A DNA stretch of 15,584 nucleotides, from the NCBI RefSeq assembly GCF_000003605.2, contig NW_003120934.1, positions 131,796 to 147,379 of the forward strand, in the 5' to 3' direction. Each line of letters begins with the position of its first letter. Positions within the stretch are counted from its first letter, which is position 1. The notes under the pieces are model-generated. The model saw nothing but the letters and a program-made list of their open reading frames with translations. It was not told the DNA's origin and made no database searches. The stretch is from Saccoglossus kowalevskii. Lineage: Eukaryota > Hemichordata > Enteropneusta > Harrimaniidae. The translations under genes were made by a program, and so were the position numbers. Below are positions 1-12,000 of the stretch, piece after piece.

Positions 1-38
1 TGTTGACGTAATTGCTGACACACTGACCCAGCAAACGA
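1..38 (+). CDS. FN3 exon, 3' end only (truncated by window edge)
   Basis: The reading ending TLTQQT followed by one base of a split codon, then a GTGAGT donor at 39, matches the way the other FN3 exons end (for example SQRT or TQKT and then a donor). This is the end of the G strand of a domain whose body lies upstream of the window. The final A joins GG of the next exon to give Arg. The short length limits certainty, but the frame, phase and donor all agree with the array. Confidence 0.75.
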
Positions 39-3000
39 GTGAGTTATTATTAATGAGTGGTGCACATCAGTATACTTTTCTGCAATGTTTGAGGTTTTGC
101 ATCTCTTACGGGTCCTTTTTATCTTTTTATGTTTTATAACTAACAGCCGGATTTGTAAGGGATACATTTGGTTTAATAACTAATGGTGTCACTATATTTA
201 AGAACTCAATAACATACTGTAGAACATACTTTATTTTCGCTATTTTCGCTGAAGGGATGATTCTGTGAAAATAAAATCCAGTGAATATACTTTTTTTTCC
301 TATATTTCACACCAAACTCGTGAATCTGTGAAAATAAATTCCACACAAAACGCCAAAAAAACCTTTTCAGCGAAAATTAATTCTAGCGAAAATAAAGTAT
401 TCCACAATTAGTTTATTTCATGAAAATAAAATATTAATTTGTCTTAGAATTTAAGGCATGTGATTTTGTATCCAAGATAGCAAAATTGGACACCATTAGT
501 TAACAACCTGCGGTTAACATTAGTTAGTAATGATAAATAATAATATCCTGGTTTCTAAAAAAAAATGTGGTTTTGCCTACATCTATGATTAATTTCACTA
601 TCCTAAAAAAACTAACATTTTAGAGGAAATTTAACTTTCATATATTTTACCTTTAATTCCTATACAATCCTGAGTACAGTCATTCAATATTATTCTACCT
701 TACACTTTGACTTTAGTGCACAATATCACAACCATGGCTTGTTATGGCCATGTGACTGTTATCTATTCTGAAATGTACAATACATATTCAGGAGTTTCGG
801 TAAGAGGTGACTGTCAGCAAAATACCTGTCAACTTAAATTTTTCAGCCAGCAACTTTGTATTTTTAAAGGTCACACCCTATAGAAAAGTATTCCATTCAG
901 GGCTCCTACTTCCGAAATATAATAAAAATAAAATTATTACTCAACAATTACCATCTGTGGGTAATGTATGGTAAGAAAATTACTACAATAAAGAGAAAAT
1001 TACAATAATAATATATAAAGAAAAGATTACCAAAGAAAAGATTACCAAAAAAAAGTAACTTTTTGTATATAGTCACCTACTCTTACTTAGCGAAACACCC
1101 GCATACCAGTATTAAAATAAAATGAATAAGATTTTCTTATGTTAGTTGTAGTGATTATGTTAAAAGTAAAAATGGTTGTAATATTGTGTCTGTATGTCTA
1201 ACCTATGCACACTATTTTACTGTATTCACTTACAGAACTTCTACCTCCATGGTGTAAGTTGTTTTTAATACATGCACATATAATCCTCCCTCAATAATTA
1301 AAAAATAAGCTGTAATTTACTTTAATATAATGTATAATTTTTGCACACTTGTCAACTTAACCTAGTCTTAGTGTTTCCATGGTGATCAAAAACTCAAGCA
1401 TGTGTTTGTGGTATCATTCCTGAAGAAAAGACACCAATCAAGAACACTGATTCATTGGTTATGGTTCACTTGTTGTCATGGTTGCATGTTGTTTCTATAG
1501 TGATCATATAATGGATGTAAACACTATATTTTTCTGTGCATGTTAGGTTAATAGTTTATTTATTCATTGGTAGCATGTTCAATAATGACAATTGCTGGCA
1601 TGTCTTCTCCCACTCTCATCTTACTCAATCGAAAGGACTTTGCAGTAGTAGAATATTTTATTTGACTCAAAATAATGTAAGAAATTATGGCCAAAGACAA
1701 AGTAACACACTGTCACAGACAACAATAATAAAACCAAAAAAACACATTTAATAAAGTTTTTATAAATTTTTAGATTTTATGAATAAAGACTAGCTCCGAG
1801 AATGTTGGCAATGAAACTATCTTTTGAACTCAACAGTTTCTTAAACATGATCTGCTTAGACAAACTCTGAAATTCTTTGTGCATTGAGATTGTTCTCCTA
1901 AATTGGCACCTGGCGAATTCCATCTCTTGGTCCTTGCAATCTAAGAAAGCAGGCCTCTAATTGTCAACATCAGATCAACAGCTTTGTATATAAATAGAAT
2001 ATTGCTTTATTACAGCGTTAAAGAAAATTTGACAATTCTTTTTTGGTTTCTACACATGTAGAAGGTGATAAAGCTAAAAAAAACAAAACAAAAAGTGTGT
2101 TTTTGATACCGTTGATGTTATCGAACAAGGAATATAATTCCTGTCTTTCAGATTCATAAAGTACACATTCTGTATAAAAATTAAAAATTATATGTGGGTT
2201 TATTTGGTAAATGTAAACCAAAATAGATTTGCTTAATTATATATACATGAATCAGAGGATACATTAAAGTCTGGGCAGGATTCAATTCAATGTAAAAGTA
2301 CATACATGTAAGGCTGACCTGAATAAGGGTTCTATTTTCAGCTATCCTTGTTCATTTCTCTCTCGTTTATAAAAGTGGTCATCTTTTTAACTCTTCGAAG
2401 TTTCTAGTTTATTTTGTGTCTTTCTGGAGGTATGTAAAAAGCAATGAAATCAACAATATTTGCAACTAGCAAGTATCAAGATTGGAATCAGTGTTCATGA
2501 TTGTGGGTGCCTGTACTAAATATGGATTGATCTACAGTAATACAATTCTGCATGGACACCATACCATTAAGTAACTTAGTGGTTTTATGGGACATTATAT
2601 ATTATTCCAATTTTGTTTTTATTATATATATACACATGTAATAATAATGTTTAATGTTTTGCTAAATAGATAAATTACAACTTTACAAGTGGTGTAATTA
2701 TATACTGCTTACAGCTGCACCTAATGATTCTCAGATCTGCTATCATGCATGGTGTGTTACATTTACTTAGAAGATGTCTTGTAAAGGGCTTGTTATTGTG
2801 CATTGTGAGCAAATTATCTGTCACTTGCATAATGCAAATACTGATACCTGATACATTGATCCAACTGTTCATCCCTTGATATCAGAGCAAGCAGTAACTT
2901 TAGCACTAATCTAAATTTTGGAAATAGTAATAAAAAATTTATTGCTGAATAGTTCTGAATAGTAAAAGCATAAATTTTCTTGTCAGTTATTTTTTGGACT

Positions 3001-6000
3001 TTATACTACGATTTACATTCATATTTGTATAGAATTAACACTGTATCCTCAAATACCAGTATATTCTTTCAAGTTTTGTTCTCAAATTGCATGTACAATT
3101 GCTTGCATATTAAAATTGGTTGTACATAGTGTTAGTAAATAGTAAATCTTTTTTAAATTCAAGGCTATCACAGTTGTACATTCCTTGTAATGTAAATCGG
3201 ATCTTGTGAATGTGAATTTGACATGCATATAACTTCTAACAGAGAAAAGAAGATTTTACCTTGCTATTATATACTGTAAACCTCTTTAATTCTGTAAGTG
3301 AAAAACATGAAATTTTGTAGCACTGAAAATTTATTTAGGGTAAAACGACAATGAGTTGTTTTCCCTGCCTTTTTAATCAATCATCACATCACTAGTATCG
3401 TGTGCAAGCCATGTTTTTTTCTCTCTCGTTACAGGGCTTGGAGCACCACCAGAACCTTTCATACAGCAGATTACCGCTACGACAGCAAAGGTCATCTTGA
3501 ATGCACCAAGTCATGACTACGATAGTTTCCAAATACTCTTAGAGCTACAAGCTGGTGCATCAGGTGTGGGCACTCCATTGAGCCAACTGATTGAAGTGGA
3601 GAGGTCTGGTTGTCCTAGCTTAATCGTCCGAGGGTTAGAACCAGAGACCACATATGATGTCAGTGTGAGTACGAAGACTGTTGATACTATTAGTGGTGCT
3701 GTGACGGTTCCATTCACTACAGGTATGTACCTTTAATATGCTCATATAGTGGAGGTTGCATTATTAAAGCTAATCTTTTTTCAGGAGTTTGTTCATTTTG
3801 CCAATTTTCAAAAACAACTTTTATTTCCAGACTCTGCGGTGCCACTCCAGATTTACATTACTGACCTGACTACATCTAGCATGGACATATCATGGATAGA
3901 GGGCGTCGGCGATTTCACACAATACTTAATCTTCTATAGTCCAGCTGTTACCACTAATACACTTTTATTGGACAAAAATGATCCAAGAGAAATGAGTTTA
4001 AGTGGACTTAATGCTGGTACACAATACACAATAACCTTACAACAAAGTGGTGCAGATGTAGAATCATCCAATAGAATGCAATACACCAGTAAGTGCTCTA
4101 TTATATATATCAAAAAACTTTATAGTGGAGATTGATTAAGCACTGTACATGTACTGCCTGAGTACATACTTTGCAACAATCTTGCAACAAGTTTTAGTTT
4201 TAAGTACTCCTGTTTAATGCATCGGTAACAAGCAGCCTGTCGGCTGAGATAGCTCAGCAGTTAGGAATGCACATTTCAATTAAAGAACTAAAGATATCAT
4301 TAGAAAATGAACAACATGTATGGTATCAAATCAATCGGACTTGCCGTTTTCAACAAGAATTCGAAAATATCACTTTTTACCAAAAACGACATAAATATTC
4401 ACTAAAATTAGAGAATCAAAGATATCATCACGAAATGAACAAATCTAAAAGTGGTCTACCTGAGGTACCTATATGTATAGTATCAAAGCATTCAGACTTG
4501 AGGTTTTCAACAAGAAGTCGAAAATATAACTTTTTACCAAAATTATTCACCAAAATTAGAGAATTAAAGATATCATCACAAAATGAACAAATCTGAGAGA
4601 GGTCTGCCAATGTTACATATACACCAAGTATTAAAGTAATAAAAATTGTAGTTTTCAAGAAGAAGTCGAAAAAGTAAAGAGTTGACACGGATGCCAACAG
4701 ACAACCACTCGTATAATAAACTCCGGAATATGGGAACTCCTTAAAATCCAACTTGGATTTTCTATGTACATTAAACACTGAAAATGACATACTTATTTCT
4801 AGAACCCAACACTCCTGGAGCAATCAATCAAGTGTCATCCGGCAAAAGTGACATCTCCATCAGCTGGGCAGGATCGTATGGTAATGTTGATGGTTACGAG
4901 ATTTGCTATTACCCCGTGGACGGTGTGTCGTCACCAATCACTGTAGATACTACTAGTGCTACTATTACTGGACTTGAGACTGATATGGAGTATGTCATCA
5001 CTGTTGCTGCTTATGTGGGGACAGGAAGTGAGCGTGTCTATAGCGACAAGAAGACGGAGACCCTGGTAACATGTGAGTGGTGTTTTATTGTTGCAGAATA
5101 ATGTGTGAAATATGAAATAGATATTTGAGGTTCGTTTAGTCTGCCACACTTATTCTCAGGAGACATACAATCGATGAATATAAAAAAAACCACAAATGTT
5201 TATATTTGTGTATGTATGCTGCAGCAGTGACAATAGCCTCAAACGCAAGCCTGAAAATTTTAGTGATGTTTTTATTACAGTACAGAGAGTTTTTACATAT
5301 AGTATGTAGCAAATATATGACTCAATCCCTGATTCTTTCTGAAATAAATGCAATTTAAAGTAAATTTCAACTGTAATTCTAAAGGTTTTGCCAAGCACGG
5401 CGGCACATGCCAATGACTATTTAGCTTATCAGCAAGTTCTACAAGTTCAGTAGGCTTCATCTTTCGCGTATTACTGCATGTTTAGGCTGCTTCTGATGAA
5501 TTTACAACTTCTGGAATTTTCTTCGAACTAAGATTAATCATGATTCAAAAACAACCACACTCGCAGTGTGCCTACACACCTTCAATCCATGAAATGGTTG
5601 TGTAAATGAGCGGCAAGTCTTCAATTTGTACTATAATATCAATAGCTGATTTCCGGGTCAAATGTGAACGTCTGCCACAAAAATCATTTATTTTTTTATT
5701 TGTAGCTCATATCAAAATCCTGATCTTTGACAGGGGAATATTGTGTTTGAAATACCCTTACTTCATTAAAATGCACCATCATCGAATGTGTACAGCATAT
5801 TATTAAGCATGGAAATACCCCCCCCCCCCAAAAAAAATACTTTGCATTTTTTATCGAATCCCAGGCAATGTTTGTCACCACTACAACGCTATCATCTTTG
5901 TTTGTCCTTTTTTTACATTTGATCTCCAACGTAACACAGGATCTTGCAGGGAACGGAAAATGGTCTATTGTTTTTGTGTATCTCGTGGTATTACTTACTG

Positions 6001-9000
6001 ATACAAAAAGCGCGTCACACAATCTATACAATCTCTATCAACACAAGAAATTAGGACTGTATTGAAAAAGAAAATATACATTGCGTGTTCTTCTTGCAAT
6101 GTGATCAACTGCTATTAATCCAATTTGTGCAAATACAAATTGATATGATAACAGGAAATGTGATTTTTTTTTTGCTAAATCTGATTTGCATTTGATATTT
6201 TATTCCAGCACTTGGAAGTCCGGGTGACGTAATCATTGTTGATTATACTGATACAACCATCTCCATAACCTGGGTTGCATTTAGTACACTAATCACTGAA
6301 TATACCATCACCTATGAACCAATAGAACCAACAGGAGCAGTAGTTGTTGCATATGTTTCGGCATCTATATTACAGTACAACTTTACTGGATTATCACCAG
6401 GTGTACTGTACGCGTTAACAGTATCTGATGGAGCTTCACAGAGCACTACTGTACAGCAACGCACACGTAAGCTTTAACTTTCTGTTATTTTGTTATCTAC
6501 AGCAGGTTATAAATGAGCAGCATCCGATGTTGATATTGTATTTGCATAACTCCAATGAAAACACACATCAACCAGATAAATTGCATGTATTGTACTGTAG
6601 AAGGGTTAATTATTCACTGGGATTAAATTTTGCTTATTTCGCTGACTGGGAAATGCGCTAATTTAAAACCCACTGAATATGCCTGAAATGGTAAATCAGC
6701 GAAATTTAAACCCAGTAAAAATTAGACATTTTGGAGTATGCTTGGGCAATGTATTATTAGGCATGTCTAGCTATTCAAATGATATGCAAATTATGCCTTA
6801 TGCGAATGATATGCAAATTATGCCTTATGCGAATGATATGCAAATTATGCCTTATGCGAATGATATGCAAATTATGCCTCTCTGAAGATTTTGAATACAT
6901 ACATACATACATACATATACATACATATGATTTTGTGTTTGCTGAATGCCACCATATTATTATAACAAAAGTTGATGAACCCAGATTGCAAAGCAAACTA
7001 TTTCCACTAAATACATAATTTTCACATTTCAGAGCCTGGAGCGCCAGTTTCATTGATAGTCTTCTCGTTTGACTATCGCTCAGTCACGCTGCAATGGGCC
7101 CCACCAATTGATGGCAACTTTGATGAATATGAGCTTTCTTACACACCTGCTGATGGTAGTCCCTCTTCTCCGATCACTATATCCAAAAATGACCCTACGG
7201 AAATCACTATCAACAGTTTACAACACAGTACACTGTACCAGTTTTCGTTGAAGACTTTTATTGGAAGCAACAATGACGAACAATGGAGTTTATCAGTAGA
7301 TGCTAGTATTATTACAGGTATTCACTGTTGCTATGGTAACAGTAATTCTTTATATAACTTGTTACACATGAAATCAGTCACTTGAAATTAGACTTTAGAT
7401 GAAAATGGCTGCCATGATCTTGTTCAGCACAGGAGAACTGTTTTTTTTTTTTTAATTGAGTTTTATATTCTCCCTTCAATGCATCTACTGGCATTTTTAG
7501 ATATTACTTAAATCACAAAAAGGGAAAACTGAATTGATGATGGTCTAATATTAACTACACTTTATCTGTCCAGTAATCAAAACTCTTTTTTTTTTCATCA
7601 GCTGCTGCCCAGCCAGGTGCGATTACAGTTGAGGAAGTTCTGACAACAAGCATTAAGATATCCTGGGTTGCACACACAGGAGACTTTACTACATATACAG
7701 TGAGTCATAATGTGGTTGGTATGTCACAGACTACAGAAAGGACAATCAGCTCAAGTCAACTAGAATACACGTTTACTAATCTATCTCCTGGTAGTGAATA
7801 TATGTTCTCTGTCACTGCGGTTGGACCTGATACAACAGAATCTGTCATGGAAAGAACATGTGAGTATCCAAGTCTCGAAATATGCAGTCACTTATTGAGT
7901 GCACAATTGTGTTCCCCTCTCCTCCAAATTTAGGTAAATTTTCACTGAATTTAATCTTAATTTTTGACCAAACAGACAAAATGTGACATTGGTTCTTGTT
8001 AGTGACCATTTAAGTTTTAAAATAAATCAACAATTAGGTATTTCTAGTATTGAATCTCAGGAATTGCTCAGATGAATTTTGTTCACAAATTTTAGATAAA
8101 GCTGCTTTAAAAAACGCTTATTTCACAAGAGAAGTTTTAAACTAATTCTGTGTAAATTCTGATATTTTTTAGTATTTAACATTGGTGTTCTACAAGACCA
8201 TTTGTTAGTAACTTTCGTGATAATTTGTCTTCATAGAATGATGCTTATTATTAAAACCATTGTTTCATATCTTGTTTCTTTTAGACCCATTGCCACCAGA
8301 TGTGATCAATGTCAATCAGTACACCACAAATATGATAACTATCACATGGTCAGCTGTAACTACAGGCATGTTTGATACATATGAAGTCCATAAGAGGGAG
8401 TTACCAGACGGTATCAAGACAACTGTTGTCAGCGTTGTGCGAGGCGGTACTTTGGAAGCTTCTATCACTGGTCTGCAGCCTGATACTGAATATGAAATAA
8501 CAATCTATACCAGAAGCGGTAATTTGAATAGTGAGGTCACTATGGTGACGCAGAAAACAAGTGAGTAAATCACCAGTGAATACCTGAATTGTCATGAGTG
8601 CGGCTGGCATTGTTGTGAACGAGGCCCAGATTTTCACACCCTGGATTGGAGTGAGTGAAGTCTTGATTGACCAGCAATTCTCATTGCTATTAATAAATAT
8701 CCCTCTCTTTGATGTCATGATGGCTTATTCATATATGCCTGAGTTACCCATTGAAACAGTCCTCTCAAAACATTATCACATATACTTTACTCTTTTCTAA
8801 CATAGAGGGCAGTGTTGATGGTCAATGGAGGGCAGCAGTCATGCTTTCTTTTATTGAAAAAATGATCAAACAGTAAATGTGATGAAAGGATTTTCTAAAC
8901 AATTCCAGTGATATATATTGCTTCTGTATTTATTAATTATGTTTGTTCATAATTTCTCATCTCCAGAAGCCAATGCACCTTCTCCTAGCAGTATAACAGT

Positions 9001-12000
9001 TAGCAGCTATAGTACTACGGAGGTCACTCTGACCTGGCAACCTCCAGATTCTACGGATCCTTTTGATTACTATGAATTAGTGTATTCACCAGCGGACGGC
9101 GACTACGCAGAGACAATACTTTTGGCTAATACTCTCGTATCTCATACATATACTGGGCTGAGACCTGGTGTGGTATATACTTTTAACGTGTACACGACCG
9201 TTGGATCACTGAGAAGCAATCCTGCTAGTTTGATTCAAAGAACAGGTAAAACTATTTATTTGCTCTTTGTTTACTCAACAAATACTAATAATTTTTGAAG
9301 TAAACTATTATGACAGATAGCAATTTTATTCTTGTCGTGGTTCAGTGTCACACAAGTAAATCTCTTTGCAATGCTAAGGAATTCATAATTCAAACTTGGC
9401 TTCACGCTGATTTTCTCGATATAAGTTTAATGATCCTTCTGAAGTTGGTAAATAGTAGCAGTAAATGCACAACAGAATAGACAAGTATTTTTTGGTAATT
9501 TGACCTTGACAAAGATGTGAAGAATTTATCATGTAAAACAATAAAAATTATAAAGGCTGAGCTAGTTTACAAGTATCACAACATAAACATCTGTAATTTA
9601 AATCATTAACCTTACAAGTTCTTGAGATTAACATTAGAGAATGGGCTTAATAATTTCTTGCTTTTTTATTATTAACCTTACAGTGCCTGAAATGATTACT
9701 GTCATCACCCTGGAAACTGTTAGCACGACAGCTATTGAAATTAGCTGGCAGCATGCCACGGGTACTTATAGCAATTATGAGATAATCTACTCACCAGATG
9801 GTGGAATTTCAGCCACACCTATCACAGTGTCCAGTAATGTGAATTCATACACTATACTTGGACTTGAACCTGGTACTGTGTATACTATTGACATCTATAC
9901 TATCAGTGGAAGTGAAAGAAGTGAAAAGACAACCATTCAGCAGGCTACCAGTAAGCAGTCTTTTTTTTTTAATAATTTTGATATAATTAATATATAATCT
10001 CATTTATTGTTTTTAAAAAATTAATTTTTTTAAATGGTGCCTGAGGTTCATAGTCCATACATGTGCAATTGTTATTGCAACAGCAGCCTCAAGAAATAAA
10101 AGAGAATATTCCTTTTTTCTATTTTCTTCTAACACTTCTCTAATTGCATATTGATACAATTGAAAATTGTTGTGTGGTTGCGGTCTGATTATTCGTCAGT
10201 TCGGTTTCATATACTAGTACATGTTTTTTGAATAGTGCTTTTATTATTTTGCAAATAATAGTTTAGTTATGGAAAATTCATTGGTTTTCATGACAATGTT
10301 CATGAACTAGTATTTACCAAATCTTAGAAATATTAAAGTAACCTTAATAAAGAGCAAACAAAAGTTGGTTATTTCCATATTTTTGGGGAAATTTTGTAAT
10401 GATTATCAAATAAATTCATCATTAATCAGTAATAAAAAATTGGGTAATTTTTGAGTCAATAACAAAAATTATCGAATTTTAATTTTGTTGTAACTAACAA
10501 ATCTATTTTTGATTACAGGGGGTGAAATGCCAGGTACCATATCTGTGCTTTCCTACTCAACAAACACTATCAAGATATCGTGGGTGCAAGCCACAGGTCA
10601 GTTTGAACAATATGTTGTGACTTACAATCCAGCTGATGGTGAACGTGCTGTGGAGAGCTCAGTACCTAAGAATCTTTTAGAGTTGGAATTCCGTGGTTTA
10701 ACACCGGGACAAGAATACATCTTTGGAGTTGCTACCAAAACTGGAGAAGTTAAGAGTTCACCTTCTACTAAATCACAGAGAACAAGTGAGTGTTAATTAC
10801 TCGAATTGCACATACAAGATTTGATTTCAGCATAACCCCCTCCAAATTTACAGCAAGTTATTGATTTGATTATAAAGTTTTTTCTACCTGATGAATTATT
10901 CATGTACATGTATGTCGGAAAAAGACCAATCATGTCATGATGTTACAAATGACGTGAATTTGTTTATGAATAAATTAGCATAAATTATCGCTCTGGAGAA
11001 GTTTTAACTTTTATCTGTTTATAAGCCCCCTGTCCCCTAATTTTTCGTCAATTTGCCGTTTCCCCGGATGGGTTTATACTTGAACAACTACAGTACAGTG
11101 ACATGAAAGTGTAAATGCTATGGGAAACTAAGTTATAATCTGCAGTCACATAATCAACTGTCTAGTTTTCTATTGGGGATCTTTTTTACATGTGCATGCA
11201 GTGATTTTGACCAGGACTATTTTTTTTATCCTGAGCCTTGCGTAGTTGGCCTTGCGTAGTCGTCTCGACATTGTCAGCTGTGTTATACAGTGTACTCAGC
11301 AGATCCTGATTGCATATTACCAAGGATTTTTAAACTTTTTTTTTTATCACTACCAAAAACATTTTAATTTGAATTTCTAGATATGTTGGTTTGTTTTGAT
11401 CACAATTATCTTATACAGTTTATTTATTGCAATTACACAATTGCGTTACTTGTCATTTAACTTTTCCAGAACCAATGGCTGTAGCATCATTGTACATCAC
11501 AACAGTAGAAGTGACTTCATTGAGTTTTGCCTGGACACCACCATCAGATGGCAAATACGATAGCTATGAGATTACATACAGTCCTGTTGATAGTTATGTA
11601 ACATCACCTACTATTGTGGATGATTCTGATACTGCATTTACATTGGATTCCTTAAAACCGGATACAACATACTCTATCAATATAGTAACACTGAGCGGCA
11701 GTGAGCGAAGTGAACAACAGACAAGGATACAGGGAACTGGTATGTAACCACTTCATCTTGAAATCAACTTTGTAAGACGAAATTTGACATATTTTTAGTT
11801 TTCATTTTGTACCAAATAACATTGGTCACCATTGTGTGGTCTTCCAAAAAGTAGAACATAGAACGCTTTTCAGAACATGAAACAGATGAACATTTACAGA
11901 CAAAAAAGATCTTTTCATCCCCAAATGTGTTTACTTTCTTGCAACATTCAGTGATTTTTTTTTATGATTCTCAGGGAATTTTTTAACTGTATTTGAACAT

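Larger units (their letters stand above)
39..3434 (+). other. Intron, 3,396 bp, phase 1
   Basis: This is the longest intron of the window. It is AT-rich, with no FN3-like reading in any frame. It holds a foldback element near its 5' end and a candidate 18-nt microexon at 1236-1253; otherwise only low-complexity A/T tracts and short chance ORFs are visible. The donor is GTGAGT and the acceptor is preceded by ttttttctctctcg. Confidence 0.8.
6467..7032 (+). other. Intron, 566 bp, phase 1
   Basis: Holds an imperfect foldback at 6616-6716, a 27-bp tandem repeat at 6781-6879 and a (CATA)n microsatellite, making it the densest repeat cluster of the window. No exon-like reading is present apart from frames opened by the tandem repeat. 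Confidence 0.8.

Noticed and set aside
1373-1506. Two similar 16-bp words (gtttccatggtgatca and gtttctatagtgatca) as a regulatory pair
   Set aside because: Two short partial palindromes 118 bp apart are not enough to support a regulatory claim or a transposon.
1536-1751. 71-codon plus-strand open frame in the long first intron
   Set aside because: No splice sites in the correct phase, no domain and no promoter signal; the length is expected by chance in 3.4 kb.
3517-3717. Minus-strand open frame antisense to exon 1
   Set aside because: The plus strand has matching splice sites, phase and FN3 strands; the antisense frame is a shadow.
4242-4315. A tRNA gene
   Set aside because: Only an A-box-like segment is present. 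There is no T arm or B box and no cloverleaf can be drawn.
4428-4823. 131-codon minus-strand open frame overlapping the exon 3 acceptor
   Set aside because: It runs through the diverged repeat block and antisense to the FN3 exon, matches no domain I know, and is explained by AT-rich repeat composition.
6781-6879. A CRISPR array
   Set aside because: The units are directly adjacent with no unique spacers and lie in an animal-type intron.
6679-7053. Open frames with repeated YANDMQIMP or HNLHIIRIR peptides
   Set aside because: The 27-bp repeat is a multiple of three and opens frames on both strands at once. There are no splice sites, domain or conserved start to support coding.
8594-8800. 68-codon plus-strand open frame in the intron after exon 7
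   Set aside because: It lacks the FN3 Trp and tyrosine corner, has no acceptor near its start and is in ordinary intronic sequence.
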